A DNA stretch of 64,000 nucleotides. Origin: JAWXCE01 sp034440495. Lineage in GTDB: Bacteria > Pseudomonadota > Alphaproteobacteria > Rhizobiales > Rhodomicrobiaceae. A program made the translations under genes and the position numbers. The stretch is from the NCBI GenBank assembly GCA_034440495.1, contig JAWXCE010000022.1, positions 1 through 64,000 on the forward strand, read 5' to 3'. The notes under the pieces are model-generated. The model saw only the letters and a list, made by a program, of their open reading frames with translations, searched no databases and had not been told where the DNA came from. Numbering within the stretch: the stretch's first letter is position 1; every line of letters begins with the position of its first letter. Below are positions 33,652-42,849 of this stretch, piece by piece.

Positions 33652-34926
33652 GTGTGGTTCGGGCAGCGGGGTTTTAGTCAACAATCAAGGCCTGCCGCCG
33701 TGCTTGACGTCGGCAGCCATAAAATCTGCTGTCTAATTGGATTGCCCCAACCGTCTTCTGCGCGTGAAGATGGCCTTAGGCTAAAGCTTCTGGGATACGC
33801 TTCCCGTCAAGCCGAGGGCGTTTCGGGTGGCCAGATCGCCGATATGAACGCCGCAGAAATGTCCATCCGCCGCACCATCGCCGAAGCGGAGAAAATGGCC
33901 GACCTGGTCGTCGAGCGCGTCTATGTCACATCAAGTGCGGGCCAAAGCGGGGAGCGGCTGACCGCAAAAGTTCCCCTACCCTCCGGCGTTGCACAGAAAG
34001 ATCATATCGCGCAGGCGGTAGACGCCGTGCGGCGTGACGCGGCGGCGCAAGGTAAAGTGGCGCTTCACACACATCCCATGGCGTTCTCCATTGGCGCCGA
34101 ACGCGGCATTCGTGACCCTTGCGGAATGGCGGGCGATTCGCTTCGGGTCGATCTTCACTCGATTTTTGCCAACACGTCTCCGCTTTCCAATCTTAAGCTG
34201 TGCCTTCAGCGCAGCCATATCGAATTTGCGGGATTTTGCATTGGCGGCTATGCCAGCGCCCTTTCCGTCCTCAACGGCGCAGAAGCGAATGCTGGCGCGG
34301 TTGTGATGGACATGGGCGCGGATACGACAAGTATTGTGGCGCTGCGTGGCGGCCGGATGGTTTACGCCGATTGCAGCAGGTCCGGCGGCGCGCGGATCAC
34401 CGACGATCTGGCGGATGCTTTCGCATTAACGCGCAGTGAAGCCGAACGGCTCAAAACGCTGCATGGCGGCGTCATGTCCGGTCCGGAGGACGAGGGCGGC
34501 ATCATCATGCTGCCAATTTCGGCCAAGCGCGGCGAAACCTGGATATCCCTTAACAAGCTGGAGGTGAGCGCTGTTATTCGCCGCCGTCAGGAAGCAATTT
34601 TCGCACGTCTCGCCGAGCAATGGCAAAAAGTCGAGGGTGGTTCAAGCCAGAGGCAAATCATTTTGACCGGGGGCGCAAGTCAGCTTTTAGGCGCTGCTCC
34701 GCTGGCGGAACGTTTATTCAAGGCCCCGGTTCGCGTCGCGGCACCGCCAGCGTTCTTCAAAGGGCCATCGCCGGTGATTGGCCCGGAATTCGCCGCAGCC
34801 TCCGGTTTGCTCGGTCATGTTCACCGGGAAGACTGGAGCTTGGACTTCAGCGTGTCGGCGCGGTCACCGCACCATGAGAGCGGGTATATCTCCCGCGTCG
34901 GCGACTGGTTGTGGCAGGGATTTTAA
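33652..34926 (+). CDS. ftsA: Cell-division protein FtsA
   Basis: FtsA is an actin-like ATPase that ties FtsZ filaments to the membrane. The 424-residue protein has the phosphate-1 loop AAVLDVGSHKICCLIG, the 1C subdomain (EGVSGGQIADMNAAEMSIRR), GAVVMDMGADTTSIVALRGG, and ILTGGASQLLGA. The C-terminus ends with an amphipathic stretch (SRVGDWLWQGF) fit for membrane binding. It starts with GTG at 33652 after AAAGGT. It lies in the standard ftsQ-ftsA-ftsZ order. Confidence 0.93.
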   Translation: MWFGQRGFSQQSRPAAVLDVGSHKICCLIGLPQPSSAREDGLRLKLLGYASRQAEGVSGGQIADMNAAEMSIRRTIAEAEKMADLVVERVYVTSSAGQSGERLTAKVPLPSGVAQKDHIAQAVDAVRRDAAAQGKVALHTHPMAFSIGAERGIRDPCGMAGDSLRVDLHSIFANTSPLSNLKLCLQRSHIEFAGFCIGGYASALSVLNGAEANAGAVVMDMGADTTSIVALRGGRMVYADCSRSGGARITDDLADAFALTRSEAERLKTLHGGVMSGPEDEGGIIMLPISAKRGETWISLNKLEVSAVIRRRQEAIFARLAEQWQKVEGGSSQRQIILTGGASQLLGAAPLAERLFKAPVRVAAPPAFFKGPSPVIGPEFAAASGLLGHVHREDWSLDFSVSARSPHHESGYISRVGDWLWQGF

Positions 34927-35037
34927 CCAACAACCCATATCGAGTGTTGCGAATGGGCCAGTTTGGTACTTCGTAACAACAAAAGGGTTAAAAAGAGTGC
35001 TAGATTCGGGAAACGACTCAATTACGCCGGGGCTAAC

Positions 35038-36633
35038 ATGAGCATTAAACTGAAACTTCCTGACCTAACCGAGATGCGTCCGCGCATCGTTGTAATAGGC
35101 GTTGGCGGCGCTGGCGGCAACGCAGTCAACAATATGATCCAATCGGGGATCGAGGGCGTGGAGTTCGTCGCGGCGAATACGGACGCGCAGGCGCTGGCGA
35201 TGTCGGGCGCTGGAAACCGCATTCAAATGGGCGCTGGCATCACGGAAGGCCTGGGCGCCGGGTCGAAGCCCGAAATTGGCGCGGCCGCCGCCGAAGAGGC
35301 GCTCGATGAAATCCGGGCGGCTGTCGAGGGCGCCCACATGCTGTTCATCACGGCTGGAATGGGCGGCGGCACCGGCACGGGCGCCGCGCCAGTGATCTCG
35401 CGCGCGGCCAAGGAACTTGGCGTCCTTACGGTCGCGGTCGTCTCGAAGCCGTTCGAATTCGAAGGCCAGCGCCGCATGCGGATCGCCGATCAGGGCGTCG
35501 CCGAACTTTCCAAGTTCGTGGACACGATGATCGTCATCCCGAATCAAAACCTGTTCCGCATCGCCAACGAGAAAACCACATTCGTCGACGCCTTCCACCG
35601 CGCGGACGAGGTGCTGAAGTCGGGTGTCTCCTGCATCACCGATCTGATGGTGAAAGAAGGCCTTATTAACCTCGACTTCGCCGACGTGCGCGTGGTTATG
35701 CAAAATATGGGCACAGCGCTCATGGGCACCGGCGAGGCCGAGGGCGAAAAACGTTCACTTAGGGCCGCCGAGGGGGCGATCTCCAATCCACTTTTGGGCG
35801 AAGTCTCGATGCGCGGCGCCAAAGGGCTGCTCGTTAGCATCACTGGTAGCGGCGACATGACATTGTACGAGGTCGAAGAGGCTGCGTCTCGTATCCGTCG
35901 CGAGGTTGACCCGGACTCCAACCCTGACATTAATATTATCGTCGGCGCCACGTTCGATAAGGAGCTTAAAGGCCGCATCCGCGTCTCCGTGGTGGCGACG
36001 GGAATACAGTCGGGCATTGGCTTTGACGCCGCACGGCTGGTGGACGCCGGGCGCAAGGATGGGCTGTCGGACCGGCTAAATGCCTCAGGCACCCGTGCGC
36101 CGCTGGCGGATGCAGAGAAATTGCCTGTGCAGACGGGCGTTCGGGGTGCGCCACGCAATCCTGACAGATCATCCCAGAACGATCAGCGGCCGCAAACGAG
36201 ATCAGAGTCATCCGACCTTCGTCAGCGCGTTCCAGCTTCGCCTCACTTCGAGGCCTCGCCGCAAAAAGCGCCGATGAAACCACCGCGCCGCCCGCTCACG
36301 AGCGACGACTTTCCCGAGCTTGGCGGATCGAATGCTCCCGGCGCAAAAGATTCGCCTCGTCGCGGGCTTTTCAACTGGATGGCCGGGCGTTCGCGCTCGC
36401 GTGATTCGTCCAGACTAGAAAATCCTGTGACATCTGCGCAACGCGACAGGAAAACGTTAGGAACGCCGGACACTCAGTCCGTGATTATAGAACGGCATGG
36501 TGAACGCAAGCCCAACAGCGGCGCATCTGACGATGCATCGCCCGCGCGTCGGCCAGAGCCGAGCCTGAGCGACCGCAAGGCAACTCGCCAAACCGACGAT
36601 ACCTTTGAAATTCCTCAGTTTTTTAAGCGCTAG
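35038..36633 (+). CDS. ftsZ: Cell-division GTPase FtsZ
   Basis: FtsZ polymerises into the division ring. The start at ATG 35038 (MSIKLKLPDL) is chosen because the conserved GTPase fold begins at once (IVVIGVGGAGGNAVNNM); open codons upstream do not look like FtsZ. The GTP signature GGGTGTGAAP is at about residue 110 and the T7 loop NLDFADVR follows. After about residue 330 comes a long, probably disordered linker, typical of alphaproteobacteria. The final FEIPQFFKR is the C-terminal peptide that binds FtsA and others. Total 531 residues. A 111-bp gap after ftsA may contain a separate promoter. Confidence 0.95.
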   Translation: MSIKLKLPDLTEMRPRIVVIGVGGAGGNAVNNMIQSGIEGVEFVAANTDAQALAMSGAGNRIQMGAGITEGLGAGSKPEIGAAAAEEALDEIRAAVEGAHMLFITAGMGGGTGTGAAPVISRAAKELGVLTVAVVSKPFEFEGQRRMRIADQGVAELSKFVDTMIVIPNQNLFRIANEKTTFVDAFHRADEVLKSGVSCITDLMVKEGLINLDFADVRVVMQNMGTALMGTGEAEGEKRSLRAAEGAISNPLLGEVSMRGAKGLLVSITGSGDMTLYEVEEAASRIRREVDPDSNPDINIIVGATFDKELKGRIRVSVVATGIQSGIGFDAARLVDAGRKDGLSDRLNASGTRAPLADAEKLPVQTGVRGAPRNPDRSSQNDQRPQTRSESSDLRQRVPASPHFEASPQKAPMKPPRRPLTSDDFPELGGSNAPGAKDSPRRGLFNWMAGRSRSRDSSRLENPVTSAQRDRKTLGTPDTQSVIIERHGERKPNSGASDDASPARRPEPSLSDRKATRQTDDTFEIPQFFKR

Positions 36634-36875
36634 ACGCCTTAAAATTGTTCCTCGGGCAAAGATTGCGTTCGCGTACTTTGACGGAAACGCCCGCATGCGA
36701 GAACGGCTATTAGCCGCCGCTCGTCAAATCGCCAGCACTTACGGAACCATTTCGTAACAGAGTGTAAACAAGCGTGATTTGTCCCCACGGAAAGCGTCGG
36801 GCTAGTTTGCACCCACGATCAGACGACGGCGAAAAACAAGTTATTACAAAAAAATAAGTCGCACGATTGTACGGG

Positions 36876-36899
36876 CCGGAGTGAATAGGCGAACTCCGG
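36876..36899 (+). promoter_or_regulatory. Hairpin in the lpxC 5' leader
   Basis: CCGGAGT at 36876-36882 pairs perfectly with ACTCCGG at 36893-36899 around ten bases. It ends 26 bp before the lpxC ATG, and no normal ribosome binding site is seen between. It is too early for a terminator of ftsZ and has no T-run. It may affect lpxC translation. The rest of the 292-bp ftsZ-lpxC gap shows nothing else I can name. Confidence 0.4.
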
Positions 36900-36925
36900 G
36901 GGGCACTAACAAACGGCGCAGAACA

Positions 36926-37894
36926 ATGAGCTTTTTCGGCTTAGGCGACTATCAAACGACAATCGGTCGCGAAATCGTTCTTGAGGGCATCGGCGTACAC
37001 GGTGGCAAGCAGGTTTCTCTCGTACTTCATCCGGCAGCGGCGAACTCCGGATATAACTTCTACCTCAAAACTGCCTCTAGCTCACTGAACCACGTTCCTG
37101 GCGACTTCCGCTTCGTTAACAACGTGACGCTTTGCACGGTTCTCGCTAGCGCTAATGGCGCAACCGTCGCAACTGTAGAGCACCTTCTGGCAGCGCTTCG
37201 CGGTATGGGCGTGGACAATGTCGATATCGAAGTTGACAGCACTGAAATTCCAATCATGGACGGCAGTTCTGAGCCATTCGTTGATGCAATTGACAAAGCT
37301 GGCGTTCGTCAACTGCCAGAGGTGCGCAAATACATCCGGGTGCTGCGCACTGTCCGCGTCGAAGAAGGCGACATGGTCGCTGAGTTTACCCCATACAACG
37401 GCTTTAAAGTTGATGTTGAGATTGATTTCGAAACGCCACTGATTGGCCGTCAGCGTATGGCCATCGACGTGACCCCGAATAACTTCCGCCGTGAACTTTG
37501 TCGCGCCCGCACATTTGGTTTCATGCGCGATGTGAAAAAACTTTGGGCTTGCGGTCGCGCCCTTGGCGCATCCCTCGATAACACTGTCGCCGTTGGTGAA
37601 GACCGGATCATGAACCCTGGAGGCCTTCGTTATAAAGACGAGTTCGCCCGCCACAAAGCTCTCGACGCCGTTGGCGATCTTTCCCTCGCTGGCGCTCCCA
37701 TTCTTGGCGCTTTCCGCTCAGTACGCGGTGGCCACAAATTGAACTCGATGATGCTTCACGCCCTGTTCGCAGCGAAATCAGCTTGGGATGTTGTGGAAAC
37801 TGCGACAGCCCGTCCTCGCCACAGCAAAGTCGTCGGCCATGCGGATATCGGTTTCGGCATTCCGCAGCCAGCTTTCGCACCGCAGAAAGCTTAA
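36926..37894 (+). CDS. lpxC: UDP-3-O-acyl-N-acetylglucosamine deacetylase
   Basis: LpxC carries out the committed zinc-dependent step of lipid A synthesis. The start at 36926 (MSFFGLGDYQTTIGREI) gives a 322-residue protein. Family marks are LEGIGVHGGKQVSLVLHPA, TVATVEHLLAALRGMGVDN with zinc ligand His, the ligands in FARHKALDAVGDLSLAG (His and Asp), and GHKLNSMMLHALF. Codon choice differs from its neighbours (more GCT, CGT, GTT, lower GC), suggesting strong expression or a different history. It is the usual last gene of the dcw cluster. Confidence 0.95.
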   Translation: MSFFGLGDYQTTIGREIVLEGIGVHGGKQVSLVLHPAAANSGYNFYLKTASSSLNHVPGDFRFVNNVTLCTVLASANGATVATVEHLLAALRGMGVDNVDIEVDSTEIPIMDGSSEPFVDAIDKAGVRQLPEVRKYIRVLRTVRVEEGDMVAEFTPYNGFKVDVEIDFETPLIGRQRMAIDVTPNNFRRELCRARTFGFMRDVKKLWACGRALGASLDNTVAVGEDRIMNPGGLRYKDEFARHKALDAVGDLSLAGAPILGAFRSVRGGHKLNSMMLHALFAAKSAWDVVETATARPRHSKVVGHADIGFGIPQPAFAPQKA

Positions 37895-37915
37895 GATTTT
37901 AACTTCATGGGTTGA

Positions 37916-37939
37916 TAGAGCGGCGCTTTTGCCGCTCTA
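37916..37939 (+). terminator. Likely terminator after lpxC
   Basis: TAGAGCGGC at 37916-37924 pairs perfectly with GCCGCTCTA at 37931-37939 around a six-base loop. The sequence after it (CTTATTT) is T-rich but interrupted, so termination may be partial. It begins 22 bp behind the lpxC stop. Confidence 0.6.
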
Positions 37940-38075
37940 CTTATTTAAAAAGCGTCCCCGTTTTCAGAACTTGTCTGATCGCCAGCGCAAAAACACCACA
38001 TTTTCAAGGTGTTTGAAGACTTGAGCTTAGGCTTGCGCTAAGATGGCGAATTACATAGACTCGTAGCTCAATGCA

Positions 38076-38957
38076 ATGGCAGGAATTAAAAAAGACATGA
38101 TGGGCAAAAGCACGCAGATCGGTCTCCTGGTCGCCGTAGTGAGCACTCTTGTGTTGAACGGATGCTCGTCCGGCTCGCTTTCCTCCATGTTTTCAAGCGA
38201 GAAGAAGACTGAGGAAGGCAAGCCGCCAAATGTGTTGTTCGCTGAAGCCGACGCGCTGCTAGCGAAAGGCGAATACACCTACGCTGCCGAAAAATTCGAG
38301 GAAGTTGACCGTCAGCACCCTTATGCTCAAGAAGCCCGTCGGGCGATTGTTATGTCGGCTTTCGCTTACCAGAAGGCGGGCAAGTCGGTTGAAGCCGTAG
38401 CCGCCGCCCGCCGCTATATCACCATGCATCCGGGCACGAAAGAAGCCGCGCTGGCGCAAAACATCGTCGCCACATCCTATTTTGACCGCATCAACGATCC
38501 AAAGCGCGACCAGTCTGAAACCAAAAAAGCGCTGGTTGAGCTTGAAACGCTTTCTCGCCGCTACCCCGACAGCCGCTACGCCGAGGAGGCTAAAAAGCGC
38601 ATCAGAATCGCTCACGACGTGCTCGCCGCGTCCGAAATGAATGTGGGTCGTTATTATCTCAAGCAGGCCAACTATTTAGCCGCGATTAACCGTTTCCGCA
38701 CGGTCGTTTCGGACTATCAGACGACAGCCCACGTCGAGGAAGCGCTTATGCGGCTTACCGAATCTTATATGGCGCTTGGTATTGTGAACGAAGCGCAGAC
38801 CGCAGCCGCCGTTCTTGGCCACAACTTTCCTGAAAGTCGCTGGTACAAGGACAGCTACAGTCTTTTAAAAACAGGCGGGCTGTCGCCACAAGAAGACAGC
38901 GGTTCGTGGATCAGTCGCACCTGGAAAAAGGCGATTGGCTCAACCGCGCAAGGCTAA
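38076..38957 (+). CDS. bamD: Outer-membrane assembly lipoprotein BamD
   Basis: BamD is the essential lipoprotein partner of BamA in outer-membrane protein insertion. The 293-residue product has a lipoprotein signal peptide with lipobox LNGC (Cys at about residue 30) and then five TPR-like helical repeats (ALLAKGEYTYAAEKFEEVDR, SAFAYQKAGKSVEAVAAARR, NVGRYYLKQANYLAAINRFR). The start is uncertain: ATG at 38076 gives a slightly long signal peptide, and ATGs at 38097 and 38100 would give shorter ones. It lies between lpxC and recN, a common alphaproteobacterial order. Confidence 0.93.
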   Translation: MAGIKKDMMGKSTQIGLLVAVVSTLVLNGCSSGSLSSMFSSEKKTEEGKPPNVLFAEADALLAKGEYTYAAEKFEEVDRQHPYAQEARRAIVMSAFAYQKAGKSVEAVAAARRYITMHPGTKEAALAQNIVATSYFDRINDPKRDQSETKKALVELETLSRRYPDSRYAEEAKKRIRIAHDVLAASEMNVGRYYLKQANYLAAINRFRTVVSDYQTTAHVEEALMRLTESYMALGIVNEAQTAAAVLGHNFPESRWYKDSYSLLKTGGLSPQEDSGSWISRTWKKAIGSTAQG

Positions 38958-39001
38958 CGTTCGGCTGTATTTGGCCCGGAATCACAGCTAAAAGGGTAAG
39001 C

Positions 39002-40672
39002 ATGCTTGCTACCCTCTCCATCCGCGACATCATCCTGATCGACAGGCTAGACCTTGAGTTTGCGCCCGGCATGAGCGCATTCACGGGAGAAACTGGCGCC
39101 GGCAAATCCATCCTCCTGGACGCATTCGCGCTGGCGCTCGGCGCACGCGGCGACGCGGGACTTGTACGAAATGGCGCCCCATTCGGGCAAGTGACGGCGC
39201 AGTTCGATTTGCCGTCCACCCACCCGGCGCTTGCGATGCTCGCCGAAAGCGGCGTTGACGCCAGCGAGGAATTTATCCTACGTCGCGTCCAAACGCCCGA
39301 CGGCCGCGCCAAAGCCTTCATCAACGAAACCCCGGTTAGCGTGCTAACCTTGCGGCGCGCTGGCGCCTTGCTCGTCGAAATTCACGGCCAGCACGAGGAT
39401 CGCGCCTTTGTCGACACCGCCGCGCACCGCCGCCTGCTCGACGCCTATGGCGGTCTGACCGGCGACGTGGCGCGCGTGGAGGCGTTATGGCGACGATGGC
39501 GCGAGGCCATAGCATCACTCGATGCAAGACGCGCTGAAAGCGACGCCGCCCGAAAAAGCATCGACTATGCCCGCCACGCCGCCGACGAGCTGCAGAATTT
39601 GGATGCGCGCGAGGGTGAGGAGGAAACCCTGGCCGCGAACCGCCTGCGAATGCAGCACGTGGGCAAAATCGCCTCGACGCTCGATGATCTTTGTGGCGCG
39701 CTCACCAGCGGCGGTATTGAAAACAAGCTTGGCGGCGCCCTGCGACGGTTGGAGCGCCAACCCGGTAGCGCCGATATCAGCGCGCCCGTCTCCGCCGCCG
39801 TCGAGCGCGTGCTGATTGAGATTGCCGAGGCTTCGGCACTGATTAAGTCTGCGCGCGAGGGCTGCGAGTTTTCCGAAACCGAGCTTGAAAACGCCGAGGC
39901 GCGACTATTCAAACTGCGCGAAATGGCCCGTAAATACCGTTCCGGCGTCGCTGATCTGCCCGCGCTTGGCGAGCGCTTCCGCGCCGAATGCGCAGCGGTT
40001 GACGCCGCCGAAAAGGACATTCGTCGTTTGGAGACCGAGGCGCGCGAGGCTGAGACGGCTTTTCGTAAGGCGGGAAGCGCCCTTTCAGCCAGTCGGCGTG
40101 CGGCCGCAGCCAGCCTCGATAACGCTGTCGCCAAAGAGTTAAAGCCGTTAAAGCTGGAGCGCGCCCGGTTTCTCACGCAGTTTCACGAAACGGTGGATGG
40201 TGGCCCGGCGGGCTTCGAGACGGCGGGTTTCGCCGTGCAAACCAATCCCGGCTCTTCGCCCGGCCCGCTAATGAAAGTCGCGTCCGGCGGCGAGCTTTCG
40301 CGTTTCATTCTGGCGCTGAAAGTGTCGCTGGCGCAAAAGGGGTCTGCGCCGACGCTGGTTTTCGACGAAATCGACCAGGGCGTCGGCGGCGCCACGGCGT
40401 CCGCGATTGGCGACAGGCTGGCGGCGCTCGCCGAAACTGTTCAGGTGCTCGCCGTCACCCACTCGCCGCAGGTCGCCTCGCACGCGACGCATCACTTCTC
40501 GATATCCAAAAACGCGGTGCGGGTGAATGGAGCGGAAAGTATGGTAACTCACGCGGCTCAACTCGACGGCGCGGGCCGGATAGAGGAAATCGCGCGCATG
40601 CTGGCCGGCGTGAAAGTGACCGACGCCGCACGAAAGGCGGCTGCAAGTTTGATGGAGGCGGGACGTGCCTGA
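39002..40672 (+). CDS. recN: DNA repair ATPase RecN
   Basis: RecN is an SMC-like protein acting at double-strand breaks. The 556-residue protein has the Walker A loop GETGAGKS at residues 29-36, long coiled-coil arms in the middle (rich in Glu, Arg and Ala, about residues 165-365), the ABC signature VASGGELSRF, and Walker B LVFDEIDQGVGG near the C-terminus. The start at 39002 has an AAGGG site upstream. It overlaps ligA by eight bases, pairing two repair genes. I see no obvious LexA box upstream. Confidence 0.95.
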   Translation: MLATLSIRDIILIDRLDLEFAPGMSAFTGETGAGKSILLDAFALALGARGDAGLVRNGAPFGQVTAQFDLPSTHPALAMLAESGVDASEEFILRRVQTPDGRAKAFINETPVSVLTLRRAGALLVEIHGQHEDRAFVDTAAHRRLLDAYGGLTGDVARVEALWRRWREAIASLDARRAESDAARKSIDYARHAADELQNLDAREGEEETLAANRLRMQHVGKIASTLDDLCGALTSGGIENKLGGALRRLERQPGSADISAPVSAAVERVLIEIAEASALIKSAREGCEFSETELENAEARLFKLREMARKYRSGVADLPALGERFRAECAAVDAAEKDIRRLETEAREAETAFRKAGSALSASRRAAAASLDNAVAKELKPLKLERARFLTQFHETVDGGPAGFETAGFAVQTNPGSSPGPLMKVASGGELSRFILALKVSLAQKGSAPTLVFDEIDQGVGGATASAIGDRLAALAETVQVLAVTHSPQVASHATHHFSISKNAVRVNGAESMVTHAAQLDGAGRIEEIARMLAGVKVTDAARKAAASLMEAGRA

Positions 40673-42803
40673 TGACGCCGATCCTATCGCTCCGCTTTCA
40701 AACAAACCTGTCACTTCGCTCGAAGCGGCAGAGGCGGCAAACGAACTGATCCATCTCGCCACCGAAATTGCGCGTCACAACGAAGCCTATTTCACTAGCG
40801 ACGCGCCCGAGATATCAGATGCCAGTTACGACGCGTTACGCCGGGTCAGCGCCGCTATCGAGGCCCGTTTTCCTGATCTGAAAAGTGGCGACAGTCCATG
40901 GGAGCGGATCGGCGCGGCGCCATCTCAGAAATTCGGAAAAGTCCTGCACAAAACGCCGATGCTGTCGCTTGGCAACGTGTTCTCGGACGATGAGACGGCT
41001 GAGTTTGTCGAGCGTATCCGCCGTTTTCTCAAGCTGGGCGAGGACAGACCGCTCGAGATCACCGCCGAACCGAAAATTGATGGTCTCGGCCTTTCCCTGC
41101 GCTATGAGGCGGGACGGCTCCAATATGCGGCGACGCGAGGCGATGGCGCGGAGGGTGAGAACGTCACCGCCAACGCGGGCACGATGAAAACAATCCCGCA
41201 GACGATCAAGGCGGCGAATTTGCCCGAGGTTTTCGAGGTGCGCGGCGAAGTTTACATGTCGCACGAGGATTTTTTGGCCCTAAACGCGCGGCAGGAGGCG
41301 GCGGGAAGCAAAATATTCGCCAATCCACGCAATGCGGCGGCTGGCTCGCTGCGCCAGCTAGACCCCGCCATTACAGCGTCACGCCCGCTGAAGTTCATGG
41401 CGTATGCGTGGGGAGACGTGGCGAGGGTTCCGGCGGACTCGCAATATGGGGTCGTGCAGGCGTTTAAAGGCTGGGGGTTCCAGATTAACCCTTTGATGCG
41501 GCTCTGCACCACCGTAGCTGAGTTGCTGGACGCCTATCGCGAGATCGAAGCGCAGCGGGCGACGCTGGGCTATGACATCGACGGCGTAGTCTACAAGGTG
41601 AACAGTCTCGCGTTGCAGCAGCGGCTCGGGTTCGTCTCGCGCAGTCCGCGCTGGGCGATGGCGCACAAATTCTCCGCGCAGCAGGCAACCACGATCCTGC
41701 TTGGCATCGAAATCCAAGTGGGGCGCACGGGCGCGCTGACGCCCGTCGCCAAGCTTCAACCGGTGACTGTGGGCGGCGTTGTCGTGCAGAACGCGACATT
41801 GCACAACGAGGATGAAATCGCCCGCAAGGACGTTCGTATTGGCGATTGGGTGAGCGTGCAGCGCGCGGGCGACGTAATCCCCCAGATTCTCGGATTTTTG
41901 CCGGAGAAACGCGCAGCGAACGCGGCGCCCTATGTGTTTCCGCAAATCTGCCCGGCGTGCGGGAGCGCGGCTGTACGCGAGGCGCATCCTAAAACCGGCA
42001 AGCTGGATGTAGTACGCCGCTGCACCGGCGGCATCGTCTGTCCGGCGCAGGCGGTTGAGCGGCTCAAGCACTTTGTCTCGCGTAATGCGTTCGACATTGA
42101 GGGCCTCGGCGAAAAGCAGATCACGGCGTTTTATGAAGACGGTTGGGTTATGGCGCCCGCTGACATCTTCACCCTTGAGGAGCGCGACAGGCGCAGTCTG
42201 AAAAGGTTGACGGACAAAGAGGGCTGGGGTGCCAAATCCGCCGCGAAGCTTTTCGAGTCGATTGAGAACCGCCGGACAATAGCACTAGAGCGGTTCATTT
42301 TCGCGCTCGGCATCCGCCATGCCGGCGAAACCACCGCCAAATTACTGGCCAAGACATTTCAATCATTTGAGGCGTTCCGGCTAGCCATGACGGCGGCGCG
42401 CGATATCGAAAGCGAGGCGCATCAGGACTTGCAGGCCGTCGATGGGATTGGGGAGGCCGTGGCGCAGTCCGTCACCGCCTTTTTCGCCGAGCCGCATAAC
42501 GAGCAGGCGCTCGATGTGCTGCTGGCGCAGGTGACTGTGGAGGACTTTAAAAGCACCGAAATTGCCTCGCCGGTCACGGGACTGAGCGTGGTTTTCACCG
42601 GTTCGCTTGAGCGAATGACTCGCGATGAAGCCAAAGCGCAGGCGGAGAGGCTTGGCGCCCATGTAGCAGGCGCGGTGTCCAAGAACACCGACTATCTCAT
42701 CGCTGGACCGGGCGCTGGCTCGAAGCTCAAAAAAGCCGAAACCCTTGGCACCAAGGTGCTTACAGAAGACGAGTGGCTTAATTTGATAACAATCGCCGAG
42801 TGA
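40665..42803 (+). CDS. ligA: NAD-dependent DNA ligase
   Basis: LigA seals nicks in replication and repair using NAD+. The 712-residue protein contains the Ia domain (YYDALRR-like SDASYDALRR), the adenylated Lys137 in EPKIDGLGLSLRYEAG, the OB fold, a four-cysteine zinc finger (CPACGSAAVRE...RCTGGIVCPAQ), a helix-hairpin-helix region, and a C-terminal BRCT domain (GLSVVFTGSLERMTRDEAKA). It starts with GTG at 40665 inside the recN 3' end, behind a strong GGAGG. Confidence 0.96.
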   Translation: MPDDADPIAPLSNKPVTSLEAAEAANELIHLATEIARHNEAYFTSDAPEISDASYDALRRVSAAIEARFPDLKSGDSPWERIGAAPSQKFGKVLHKTPMLSLGNVFSDDETAEFVERIRRFLKLGEDRPLEITAEPKIDGLGLSLRYEAGRLQYAATRGDGAEGENVTANAGTMKTIPQTIKAANLPEVFEVRGEVYMSHEDFLALNARQEAAGSKIFANPRNAAAGSLRQLDPAITASRPLKFMAYAWGDVARVPADSQYGVVQAFKGWGFQINPLMRLCTTVAELLDAYREIEAQRATLGYDIDGVVYKVNSLALQQRLGFVSRSPRWAMAHKFSAQQATTILLGIEIQVGRTGALTPVAKLQPVTVGGVVVQNATLHNEDEIARKDVRIGDWVSVQRAGDVIPQILGFLPEKRAANAAPYVFPQICPACGSAAVREAHPKTGKLDVVRRCTGGIVCPAQAVERLKHFVSRNAFDIEGLGEKQITAFYEDGWVMAPADIFTLEERDRRSLKRLTDKEGWGAKSAAKLFESIENRRTIALERFIFALGIRHAGETTAKLLAKTFQSFEAFRLAMTAARDIESEAHQDLQAVDGIGEAVAQSVTAFFAEPHNEQALDVLLAQVTVEDFKSTEIASPVTGLSVVFTGSLERMTRDEAKAQAERLGAHVAGAVSKNTDYLIAGPGAGSKLKKAETLGTKVLTEDEWLNLITIAE

Positions 42804-42816
42804 TCGTCGAAATAAA

Positions 42817-42845
42817 AAAGCCGCGCCTGAACAGGACGCGGCTTT
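42817..42845. terminator. Bidirectional terminator between ligA and the IalB gene
   Basis: AAAGCCGCG at 42817-42825 pairs perfectly with CGCGGCTTT at 42837-42845, and an inner CCTG-AA-CAGG extends the stem. A and T runs flank both sides, so it can stop transcription of ligA and of the convergent gene. Confidence 0.9.
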
Positions 42846-42849
42846 AAAA

